A stretch of 64,000 bases of DNA from Ceratopteris richardii. Taxonomy: Eukaryota; Streptophyta; Polypodiopsida; Polypodiales; Pteridaceae. The notes below the pieces were generated by a model. The model was given only the letters and a program-made list of their open reading frames with translations. It was not told the origin of the DNA and ran no database searches. The stretch spans positions 93,976,733 through 94,040,732 of the forward strand of contig CM035407.1 in the NCBI GenBank assembly GCA_020310875.1, written 5' to 3'. Shown in pieces: positions 31,127 to 41,700 of this stretch; position 1 is the stretch's first letter; each line of letters opens with the position of its first letter. The position numbers and the translations under genes were made by a program.

Positions 31127-31770
31127 ATTTGCGATGGGGGTGGGCAATCGCGATGGTCTGGGACCGTCGCGATGGTCCGAGTGAACCGTCGCGATGGCCC
31201 GAAATGGCGAACCGTCGCGATGGCTCAAAATGAATGATCGCGATGGCGCGGTCAACGGTCAAAGGTCGAACCGTCGCGATGGTCCGAGTGAACCGTCGCG
31301 ATGGCGTGATTGGGTGGACAATCGCGATGGCGCAGGTCAACGGTCAACGGGGAACAATCGCGATGGTCCAATTTTGGGCTGTCGCGATGGTCCGAAAAAC
31401 GAACCGTCGCGATGGTCTATAGGGACACGTGGCACTGTCGTGGCGATGGCCTGAGCCAATCGCGATGGTGCGGGGTCCACTGGACAGTCGCGATGGTCCA
31501 AGTGGACCGTCGCGATGGCTCAAGTGAACCGTCGCGATGGTCCGAAAAAGCGAACCGTCGCGATGGTCCGGCCGAGCCGTCGCGATGGTGTGAGCCTGTC
31601 GCGATGGTGCGACACAATCGCGATGGTCCGAGCCAATCGCGATGGTCCACCAAACAACGAATTTTTGAAATGCAAAAATGGTTCCGTGTATGCGCAGGGA
31701 TCGCCTACCTCGTGGTGTGGTCGCCTACGTCAAAATCCGAAAGTTGCAGACCATCGCGATGGTCCGCCCT
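31127..31770 (-). repeat. CpG-rich palindromic minisatellite in the leader of A
   Basis: I count about 21 copies of CGCGATGG, usually inside ACCGTCGCGATGGTC or CAATCGCGATGGTC, with irregular 12-40 bp spacing. The core TCGCGA is self-complementary, and some copies extend the palindrome (GACCATCGCGATGGTC near 31750). Every copy carries two or more CpGs. It is not a satellite outside the element: B has the homologous array in the same place. Confidence 0.93.
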
Positions 31771-32090
31771 ACTCGGAAATTTCTGACAGAAAGTACATGT
31801 TTTACCTTTTGGAAGCTCTCCTGATGCTCTGAAGCTCTGTACCTGCAAGAAAACTCAAGAAAATGCAAGCACATGCAAACGCAAAAACTCTCTCTCGCTC
31901 TCTCGCATGCACAAATGAGGGGAAATGAGGTGAATGGGGGGATATGGTGAATTTTCTGATTTTTTTGGAGATGGAGATGATGATGCGATGATGAAGATGG
32001 AGTATGGGGGAGGTGAAAAACACTAAAAACTAAGTAAAAACAACAACAAAAACTGAAATTTTTACCTTCCAACGCCTCTTCTTGCTATAC

Positions 32091-32100
32091 TCTTACCATC
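32091..32100 (-). promoter_or_regulatory. putative major splice donor of element A
   Basis: The minus strand reads GATG/GTAAGA, close to the plant 5' splice consensus, about 20 bases downstream of the primer site. B has the identical site at 33797-33806. The position matches the leader splice donor of retroviruses. Confidence 0.55.
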
Positions 32101-32117
32101 ACACATTCGTCCTAGAC

Positions 32118-32139
32118 TCGATCCCCGGCAACGGCGCCA
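32118..32139 (-). other. Element A primer binding site (tRNA-Asp)
   Basis: The plus strand reads TCGATCCCCGGCAACGGCGCCA, which from memory equals the 3' end of plant tRNA-Asp(GUC) including CCA. The minus strand is therefore its complement, seven bases from the LTR end at 32147. This is a primer site, not a tRNA gene. Confidence 0.93.
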
Positions 32140-32146
32140 AATTTGG

Positions 32147-32794
32147 TGTTGCTCTAGCACAATGGTGAGAACCACGTTAAGAAGCTTCACCTCCTTAATG
32201 TCAATCCGTGGGAGAGGTAGGAGTGATATGAAGATCGTGAACGTGAGATGATGTGAGAGTGAAGGTGAGAAGCACAAAGATGCACACACACATACACACA
32301 CAAAGAAGAGACAAGCAAGACACAATGGAAGGTGGGAAAATTAGTTCTATTACTCAAGAATGCTCTTACAAGCTCAAACTAGCTCTATGCTCACACTAAC
32401 CAAAATGAACCAACCTCAAAAATGAGCTCTCTAGCTCTTTTTATAGTTTCTAGACTAGTTTTGACCGGTTTCACATCTAGTGACCGGCCTAGTTAAAAAA
32501 TAGGTCCTAGAGGCTATTTGGCAGGGTAAACGATGTCTAAAAATAACGAAATTTGGTACGAGCATTCTACCTAAGCTCCTCAAGCTCGAGGACTCCTCGG
32601 CTTGCACAAAATGGAGCTATGGATTACAAAATGGGGTTTTCTATGATACATATGTTACAATTAGTGATAACAATCACTGTTGAATGTTTGGAGAATTAAT
32701 AAGAAATATATTTGTTTGAAAAATTGATCCGCTTGGCTCCCTGCTCTATCTTTACATGCTTCCGTGGCGTCTGTGCCTCTGGCTGCTTCCAACA
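32147..32794 (-). repeat. Element A 5' LTR (648 bp), promoter-bearing
   Basis: Ends are TG...CA with a TGTTG/CAACA inverted repeat. The TATA box TATAAAAAG is at 32437-32445, about 350 bases into the LTR, so transcription should run leftward from roughly 32410. It is almost identical to the 3' LTR. Confidence 0.96.
32437..32445 (-). promoter_or_regulatory. TATA box of element A 5' LTR
   Basis: TATAAAAAG on the minus strand, conserved in the 3' LTR (15853-15861) and in B (33460-33468). It is preceded on the sense strand by GACTAGTCTAGAAAC-like sequence that is the same in B. Confidence 0.75.
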
Positions 32795-33109
32795 CCTTCC
32801 CAGAATATGTTACCATAGCTAAGGCATTAATGGCCAAACTATGAGACCCTCCCCATGATTTTTTTATCAAGAAGTGGTTGGCTAAACCACTTCCCATATC
32901 AACACAATGTAGAAAAAGGAGTTAGTTTTATCGACAACAACAATAGAAGAATTTATCAATACAGCTACAAGATTGGAACAAATTAGACAGCAATATGGGG
33001 CAAGCTCTTTCAATTTATCATATCCTATAGAACCTGAAGACCTAGTAATTCAGCTAAGGAAAAAGCTTGAGATCTTAAAAAGGAATAAGACTCACAAGAG
33101 GAGAGTGCT
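32795..33109 (+). pseudogene. C1 gag middle part, between A and B
   Basis: It continues the C1 gag interrupted at 15560, beginning with the second CCTTC target copy. It matches C2 at about 53253-53566, with several stops and shifts. It is cut at 33109 by the 5' LTR of B. Only 315 bp separate the two oppositely oriented elements. Confidence 0.85.
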
Positions 33110-33750
33110 TGTTGGAAGCAGCCAGAGGCATAGAAGACGCGGAAGCATGTAACGACAGAGTAGGGAGCCAGTCAAATCTTTTTTCAAAGAATCATGTTTT
33201 AGAAATACTTTTCAAAAAACCTCCAACAGTGATTTTTATCACTAATGTAACATATGTAACATAGAAAAACCCTTTTCTTAATTTCTAGCTCCATTTTGTG
33301 CAAGCCTAGGAGTCCTCGAGCTTGGGGAGCTTAGGTAGAATGCGCGTATCAATTTTCGTTATTTTTAGACACCGTTTACCCTTCCAAATAACATCTAGGA
33401 CCTAATTTTTAACTATGCCGGTCACTAGATGTGAAACCGGTCAAAACTAGTCTAGAAACTATAAAAAGAGCTAGAGAGCTCATTTTTGAGGTTAGCTTGT
33501 TTGAGGCTAGAGTTCTTTTGAGCTTGTAATAGTGTTCTTGAGTAATAGAGTTAATTTCTCACCTTCCATTGCGCCTTGCTTGTCTCTTCGTTGTGTGTGT
33601 GTATGTGTGTGTGCATCTCTATGCTTCTCACCTTCACTCTCACTTCATCTCACATTCACGATCTTCATATCACTCCTATCTCTTCCGCGGATTGACAATT
33701 AAGGAGGTGAAGCTTCTTAACGTGGTTCTCACCATTGTGCTAGAGCAACA
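33110..33750 (+). repeat. Element B 5' LTR (641 bp)
   Basis: It begins TGTTGGAAGCAGCC and ends GCTAGAGCAACA. It is clearly homologous to the LTRs of A but with many substitutions and small indels. The TATA box TATAAAAAG is at 33460-33468. A GT-rich microsatellite lies near 33590-33613, opposite the CA run of A. Confidence 0.95.
33460..33468 (+). promoter_or_regulatory. TATA box of element B LTR
   Basis: TATAAAAAG, about 350 bases into the LTR, the same relative place as in A. Transcription would run rightward, diverging from the promoter of A. Confidence 0.7.
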
Positions 33751-33757
33751 CCAAATT

Positions 33758-33779
33758 TGGCGCCGTTGCCGGGGATCGA
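33758..33779 (+). other. Element B primer binding site (tRNA-Asp)
   Basis: TGGCGCCGTTGCCGGGGATCGA is complementary to the 3' end of plant tRNA-Asp. It is seven bases after the LTR end and identical to that of A. Confidence 0.93.
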
Positions 33780-35733
33780 GTCTAGGACGAATGTGTGATG
33801 GTAAGAGTATAGCAAGAAGTAGCGTTGGAAGGTAAAAATTTCAGTTTTTGTTGTTGTTTTTACTTAGTTTTTAGTGTTTTTCACCTCCCCCACACTCCAT
33901 CTTCATCACTGCATCATCATCTTCATCTCCAAAAAAAATCAGAAAATTCACCATATCCACCCATTCTCCTCATTTCCTCTCATTTGTGCATGCGAGAGAG
34001 TGAGAGAGAGCTTTTGCGCTTGTGTGTACTTTTGTTTTCTTGAGTTTTCTTGCAGGTACAGAGCTCCAGTGCATCAGGAAAGCTTGGAAAAGGTAAAATT
34101 TTCAGTTTCTGTCAGAAATTTCCGACTGTGTCAGACCATCGCAATGGTCTGCAAAGTTCGGAATTTGAAGAAGGCGACCACACCAGCGTGTAGAGCACAC
34201 TTGCGCCTCTAGGAATCCATACTTGCATTGCAAAAAATCATACTTTGGTGGACCATCGCGACGGTCTCAGACCATCGCGATTGTGTCACACCATCGCGAT
34301 AGGCTCACGCCATCGCGACGGCTCGGCCGGACCATCGCGACGGTCTCACGCCATCGCAACGGTTCATTTGGACCATCACGACGGTTCGCGGACCATCGCG
34401 ACGGTTCGCGGACCATCGCGACTGTTCGGTTGACCCCACACCATCGCAATTGGCTCACGCCATCGCGCCGACGGTGCCACGTGGCAAGCTAGACCATCGT
34501 GACGGTTCACACTTCACGCCATCGCGACGACACCCTTACACCATCACGACAACCCGAATTTTGGACCATCACGATTGGCTCATGCCATCGCACCCAGACC
34601 ATCGCGATTGGCTCAAGCCATCGCATCTGTGACCATCGCGACGGTTCACTTTGGACCATCGCGATTGTTCACGTTGACCGTTGACTCATGCCATCGCGAT
34701 TGTCCGCCTGATCGAGCCATCGCGATTGTCCGCCTGATCGAGCCATCGCGACGGTTCACACTCACGCCATCGCGATTGTCCACTTTCACGCCATCGCGAC
34801 GGTGCACTTCAGACCATCGCGATTGTTCACCTTCACGCCATCGCGACGGTCCCAGACCATCGCGATTGTCTCAGACCATCGCGATTGTGCACCCCCATCG
34901 CAAATTTTAGGGTTTCATTTTTTGGCCAATTTTGGGGCTATTTTTGGGAAATTTTTGGGTGATTATACTCATAGGAGACCCCTTAGCTCATATTTGGAGA
35001 AAAACCTGTTTGTCAGTTTTTACCCCCCAGGGCCTGAACGGTCATAACTTTTTCATCCAAAGTCCGTTTTTTGAGCTTAATAGCTCGTTAGAAAGCTCTT
35101 GACGAGTACTACGTGACCTCAACTATTTTTTTCTTAAAGGATACGACTATTTTTAGATAAGCTATTTTGAGGTTGACCTAGTTTGGGACTAGAAAGCCAG
35201 GGGGCAAACATTGAAAAGTTGGGCAAAAGGGAAGGGACTTAAAAGATGTATATACTCAAGTGCTTGATCATCCAACTGTGAATTGTTCTAATATTGATTT
35301 TTTCAGGTCTAGCGAGGGCAATCAAAGGCAACCAAAGCAAGGGAGAAGGGGCATAAAGCTTGGGAAGCGTGGCTTCTTGGGCATCAAAGCAACCAGAAAA
35401 GCTGACTCGAGGTTGGAAGATTACTCAACCCCCTCAGTCAATTCTTAGCTTAGGATAAACGTTAGCATTGTGGATTTAAGACGATAGGAACGCCTCAAGT
35501 TCAAGAGAATTAAATTTATCAAGATCAAGACTAAAGTAAAGGTGTGTGACACGAAAACCTAAAGGAAAGAACATAAGTCTGACGGAACGAGAACTCAAAG
35601 TACCACGGAAAGTCGAATTCCTGACGCATACATTAAGACAAGAATCTAAAGAAATCTAAAAAGAATCAAGAAAGTAATCACAAAGAATCATTGACGATCT
35701 GAGCGTGTACTGAGTGTGCAAGGAAGAAAATTA
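33780..35733 (+). other. Element B 5' leader
   Basis: No gene is supported. It contains the donor-like GATG/GTAAGAGTAT at 33797-33810, acceptor-like TTTTCTTGCAG ending near 34055, GGTAAAATTTT near 34092, the minisatellite, and TTTTTTCAG near 35306 preceded by a CTAAT branch-like motif. All have counterparts in A. Confidence 0.65.
34250..34905 (+). repeat. Palindromic CCATCGCGA minisatellite in the leader of B
   Basis: More than 25 variants of CCATCGCGACGGT or CCATCGCGATTG are present, in the sense orientation of the element. Several copies show CpG loss (CATCACGAC, CATCGTGAC), fitting an older, methylated copy. Unit order and spacing differ from A, so the array evolves quickly. Confidence 0.93.
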
Positions 35734-38700
35734 ATGAACCTTAGATCGGGCAAACATATAGGTAAGTCAGACCGACGAAGCCTTAGATCATCAGAGGCAA
35801 GTGTAAGAACTACTGCACGATCGTGGGCTCAACAATTGAACACTAGTTATCCCTACGAGAGCTCAGATACTAGTGATTCAGAAATGGCATTTAGCACAGA
35901 AAGACCAGAAGAAGGGTCGAATGTAGCCTATTTAGAAAAACCAGAAGGACCCTATAGAACGCAACTAGAGTTTCTCCGAACCAACCGATTAGGTGCTTGC
36001 ATCTATGAGGATGGTTTGCGAAGGCAAGTGGTGCAAATGCACAACCCTGATCAACCCATTGGATTGGAACGTCCAGTGGTGAAATTTGAGAGAGACACAT
36101 ACATAGACAAAGAAGGAACTATGTACATCTTAAGTACGCAGCCAAACAATACCAACAAGTTTGGCGTGATTCAGCTAGAGACGGAAACTAAATCTCAAGG
36201 AAAAGAACCATTAGAAGAGCCTAGAACACCTAGAGGGAAATATGTAGTGACACGAGTACTAATCACGGAATGGATCCCTCAGGACAACAGAAGCATAGAG
36301 TTGTTTGTAAATAAAGAAACTGATGAAGCCTTTTGGAGATACAAGACAGAACTACTTAGTGAGGTAGGAATCATCACTATATACGAGTTCAAGGACCCGG
36401 ATACACCTGGAAAGGTTGTATACCTGGATGAGACTTCAGAAAGAGTCTTTGTGGTGCCTGACCACGCTAAAAACACATACACATGGAGAGGTGAATTGGT
36501 ATTCCCTCCATCTAGAACGAACATGAATACAAGTCAACAAGGGGCAGGAGCATCATCAACCCATGGAAATCAAAGAGAGAGAAATAAAGAGAGACCCGAA
36601 GTAAGCTTCACTCATCCCATAGGGAGAGATAGAACAACCACGGACACTAATAGAGCGGATAGACAAAGAGATCATGGAATACCAGGTGGTAGAGATGATT
36701 TTCCTCTACCTAGACCACGTGAACACGCAAGAATATTGAGACCCACTCAATTAGTAAAATCCATGAAAAATTATTTTGATGGGACAGGGGATCCCTATGA
36801 CCATGTCGCAGAATTCAAGCAAGTACTAAGAGCAGAACAAGTCGAAGACATGTTCACGCAATATAATGCATTTGGACTAACGTTAAAAAATACCGCTTTA
36901 ACTTGGTTCCAACCGTTGCAACAGAGGCAATTTAGAGACATCCATCACTTTTTAGAGTCATTCATCACTGAATTCTCTAAAAGTGGGATTAGACATGACA
37001 CGTCTTCGTTGATTCATAGCTTCAAACAGACCCCTCAAGAAACAGTTAGACTCGCAGGACGTAGGTTTAGACAATATGTTGAATGATGTCCAATGCAAGA
37101 GCTACCCTCACAAGCTAAGCAAGTGTCATTGTTTCTAGATGGCTTGTTGAGCTCTAAACTACGCTCCTATGTGTACCTAAAAGAACCCAGAACGCTAGAG
37201 CAATGTGTGAGAATATGCATAGACATTGAGGACAACTTAGGAGACGAGCTGGAACTCTCAAAGGTCTATAAGGATTCAGACTGTTCATCTCTAGCATCCA
37301 TAAAATTGTCTAACTCGATAGAAGACCTAGCAGAAAAAGTGGCCCAGAAACTAGGAGTTTCCAGCAAACCTAGGGTACTAATGAACAAGCGCTGTTACAC
37401 CTGTGGTGGTGATCACATGGCAAATGTGTGTCCCAATGCACCACAACCACAAGCCAACCCTAGTAGCCAATACTGTACAATTGAAAGAAGATACACGAAT
37501 CATACGGCTCAGGACTGCCCATACAACAAACAAACCGTGAGACAGAACTACCCACAAGCATACCAGCAGCCAGGTAGGTATCAAGGCCAATACAATGCTC
37601 AGCCTTATTACTATAGGCCTCATCAGAACTACCCATACCAGGCTCAACAGAGACCTCAACCTATCTTAGCTCAGCAGCCACCCCCACCAGCGAATGTCAT
37701 CTCAGTCAAATACGCTGCTGCAGAAGAGAACCTAAGCAGGGCCTTAGTGCCTTCTTCACCTTTGATCACAGAGAGTGACCCACACTCAAACAGTTTTGAC
37801 TCTACGCATGTAGATAGTCCACCCGCATATTACACGGAGTCACCAGAACATGTGGAGACATATCATTATGATAGTCCACCAGTGGAACCTAGTTGGGAGC
37901 CAGACTATGCTAATGTGATGTACACAAACCCAAATCCACGGCCCCAAGTAAGACAATAGAGACCACAGGGCCCTAGAGGACCATGCTTTAGGTGCCAAGG
38001 AGATCACTTCATAAAGGATTGTCCACATCCCTCGATATCAGGACAATCACAGTACTATAACATCCAAGGCTTTTGTGCCGATTGTGGCAAAGAGCATATA
38101 ATCAAAGATTGTCCTAAGAACCCTGTTAATGCTTCGAATGTGACACCGATCAATGTGATAGGTATTGTAAATAACACAGATGGATCCAACCCTACGTACG
38201 TGCCTATCCAAGCTATAACAAGAGCCCAGGCGCTCTTACAGAACCAACAGCTTAATCAAGAGAAAGTAGCCGGAAGTAGTGAAGTTGTAGAATCTAGCAG
38301 TAAAAAGACAAAATCTTGGAAAGATTCTAGAGAAAGAATAAAGAGAAAGTGGAGTAAAAAGATAACTGAGTTGGAAGGAAGTTTAAAAGAGTCTAGAGCC
38401 AAAATCCTAGAATTGACTTCACAGGAATTGAATCAAGAGAATCCAGCTTAGAAATCAGGATCAGTTTTAGCGGAACCCATACCAGAAAATCTAGACATGA
38501 TGTTTCGTGCATATCAGGCTAGATTAAAAGAAGGACCTCAGGTAGCTGAAATGAGTAAAAACTACCCTCGAGCAGATCTAGAAATTGAGAGAACTAAACT
38601 TTGCATGAAGATGGTAGAATTAGCACAAGCTTTGTTTGAAGCCTCTAGATATCTTAATTGGAACAACATGGCAAAACCGAAACTACACTTTCAAGGACTA

Positions 38701-41700
38701 ATGGAGAGGCTAGAATACTTGATAGAGAGCAAAGAGAAAAAGGATCAGCCTAGGAACCCTATTGTCCAAGAGACACAGGAAAGGAATGCACCATCCCAGT
38801 TTCAAGTACCCAATACAGAAAGTCAAGACAATTTGTCTTCCATACATAGGTACTCACATGAATTTTTGAGAGAAATCCAAGAAGAGAAATGGAGAAAAGA
38901 ACAAGGAACCCATCCTCCTATTCAAGAAATAGATGACTTGCAGGAACAATTTCCCCAAGATATTCCCTCTATTTACGATGATGTAGAGGAAGAACAACTG
39001 AGTGAACACACAAGATTTGAATCTAGTTCTTTACAAGAATTACCTCAGTTCACAGGACCTTGGGAAGCAAAGTCTATTAGTATGAGAGCACCCACGATAA
39101 TAGTGAGGAATGAAGAATCAGTAATCCCTAGAAACACGGAAGTGATCAAGAATACCAAAGTACAGTGTAATCTCACTCTAGAGGAGTTATTGAAGGTAAA
39201 ACCAGAACTGTCGAAGCATGTAGCAAATCAATTCCCTGAGCTTGCTACTACTCCCTCACAAATAGGATCACATAAGAAGGTACCGGAAATACCCGTAGAA
39301 AAGATTGGAGATGTAAGCGAAGGAGAGGAAGGTAACACTTATCTTCCGATAACCCATCAGGGCTACACCACGAAAGCCATCTTAGATTCAGGAGCCGGTG
39401 TAGCCATCGCTACCACCACTTTATGGAAACGTTGGGGTAAGCCAACATTAAGACCTACCAGGATGAAGCTACAAATGGCTGATGGACACATAGAAAAACC
39501 ATTAGGCTTACTAGAAGGCATATCTCTCACCACTTGTGGTGTAGAATTTGAGCATACTTTCGCCATTTGTGACTTTGCAAAAAATCATGCTTATGAGATG
39601 ATATTGGGACGACCATTCATGCGTCAGTTGCAAATTGTACAAGATTGGGGAACTAATTCTTTGTACTTGCAACATTTAGGGGTGACTACCAAAGTCAATC
39701 TTAAAGACTATTCACATAGAGACGTACCCCCAATACAATGGAATACCATCCATAAGACACAAGTAGAAACAGAATCCGTGCACTCATTAAAATCAGATCC
39801 TTCTTGGTTGCATGAGGATACTCATTTATGGATGTGTAAAGTTGCAAAACAAGAGGAAGAAAGATTAGAAGCAAGGACCGTAGGTGCAGAACAACATCCA
39901 CGAACCCTTCAAGATCCAGCCTACGCACCTGTAGTATTCCCAGACGAAGAGTTTGAACCCCATTGTTGGGCAGAAATCCTAGCAACCATGGATGTAGCCA
40001 TCAACGAAGAACAATGGACACCCCACTGTGACGAGGATGGCTATGACATTTCAGTTTTTACGATAGAACCAATCATGTGCGATGCAATTTTAGAAGAATG
40101 TGAACCTAACACTGATGCATTTGAGGATGCAAGTGATTTTAATTTAGAATCAATTATCATGGACCCACCCTTTGCATCAGAGGAAGAATATTTCTATGAA
40201 GTAGAGACTCACCCTCAGAGACACGAGGAAATTATGAATGACGTGAGAATAGCCACTCAAGTGACTAGCAAAAGTGAAGGCAAGAAAAGAAAGAAGAAAG
40301 AAACCATGTCAAAAAAAGCAGAATCTTTATTTGAAGTACCCGAGAATTTCAAGAAATATGAAATCGAAGATAGAAGAATCATGGTAGGAATGCCTAATAG
40401 GAAGGCGAATGACGGACAAGTATATGATAACCGAGAGAAAACCAAGAAAATAATAGTAGCTATAGAAGGAGAAGAAGAAAAATGTACATACATAGGGCAT
40501 GATTTGACGAAGGAAGAAGAAGAAGAATTAGTTGCCCTATTGCGCGAATATAGAGATGTGTTCGCTTGGAGTTACAAAGATTTGAAAGGAGTAGCTCCAT
40601 ATATATGTTCTCATAGAATCCCTATGACTCGAGACGCAAAACCTACGAAACAAAAACCTTACACGTACAATGATAACTACGTTGTGAAGATTAAAGAGGA
40701 GATAGATCGGCTGATAGAAGCAGGATTCATTTACGAGATGGAGCATACTGAATGGGTATCCCCTATTGTGGTTATGCCCAAGAAGAATGGAAAATTGCGT
40801 GTGTGTATTAACCTTAAAAAAGTTACTGCCGCCACAATTAGAGACAATTATCCTCTTCCTATCACAGAACATCTATTGGAAAGAGTTACGGGCAAGGAAG
40901 TTTACAACTTCCTTGATGGTTTCTCAGGCTATAATCAAGTAGCCATTGCTCCAGAAGATCAACACAAGACGGCTTTTGCCACTGAATGGGGCATATTTGC
41001 ATTTCGTGTAATGCCTTTTGGGCTCACAAATGCACCCGCCACTTTCCAGCGACTCATGTGTCATGTTTTTAAGGAATTCTTACGCAAGAGTTTGGAAGTT
41101 TATGTCGATGACTTATGTGCACATTCAAATGTAAGACAGACACATATCCCAGAGTTAAGACAAATATTTGACAAATGTCGAGAATATCAGGTTTGTTTGA
41201 ACCCAGAAAAATGCGTTTTCATGGTCAGACAAGGTAAAATTCTAGGACACATTGTGTCAAAAAATGGAATCTCTACGGATGAGGAAAAAGTGAAGGTAAT
41301 TGCAGAATTACCTAGACCAACTAATGTGAAAGAGGTACAGGCATTTATGGGCCATTGTGGTTATTATAGGAGATGAATGCATGTATGCAATCATAGCCAA
41401 GCCTTTGTACTCTCTTTTAACCAACTTTGAATGGACAGATGAATGTGAAAATTCATTCAATGAACTCAAACGACGCTTGTGCTCAGCACCTATATTGACT
41501 ACACCAGATTGGAGTAAGCCTTTCCATGTACATGTGGATGCATCCAATTACGCCATAGGATGCGTGTTAGCACAACCCACGAATGAAGGTAACATAGATC
41601 TCCCCATAGCTTACGCGAGCAGACAATTGAACGCAGCAGAAAGAAATTACACCACGACGGAACGAGAAGGATTAGGGATGATCTACGCAGTAAAGAAGTT

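Larger units (their letters stand above)
30345..32117 (-). other. Element A 5' leader (1.8 kb)
   Basis: No long frame is supported. It holds a donor-like site GATG/GTAAGAGTAT at 32096, acceptor-like TTTTCTTGCAG near 31845, another GGTAAAA donor-like site near 31810, the minisatellite at 31127-31770, and an acceptor-like TTTTCCAG near 30785. Homologous sites occur in B, so the leader may contain introns and the minisatellite may be intronic. Confidence 0.65.
15561..32794 (-). mobile_element. Element A: complete 17.2-kb Ty3/gypsy element, young
   Basis: Near-identical LTRs (15561-16210 and 32147-32794) flank, in leftward order: primer site, leader with minisatellite, ORF1 (30344-20886), ORF2 (20655-16168) and polypurine tract. 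The target-site duplication CCTTC is present at 15556-15560 and 32795-32799, so the insertion is clean. The LTRs differ by one CA-dinucleotide indel and two G/A transitions (16164 vs 32748; 16185 vs 32769). ORF1 is open throughout; ORF2 has two TAG codons. It is much longer than typical 5-12 kb plant gypsy elements, with extra domains in ORF1 and a long ORF2. No chromodomain was seen, suggesting a Tat/Athila-related lineage, but I cannot name the family. Confidence 0.96.

Noticed and set aside
31127..31770. CRISPR array
   Set aside because: Repeats are short, palindromic and irregularly spaced, spacers are themselves repeat-like, and the array lies inside a eukaryotic retrotransposon leader with a homologue in B.
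31098..31832. Several open frames with repeating RDG/SRW-type peptides in the minisatellite
   Set aside because: The peptides only reflect the repeated CGCGATGG unit in all frames, and reading frames are not kept between A and B.
32118..32139. 3' half of a tRNA-Asp gene
   Set aside because: The 22 bases match the tRNA 3' end including CCA, which plant nuclear tRNA genes do not encode. They sit beside an LTR end and recur in B; this is the primer binding site.
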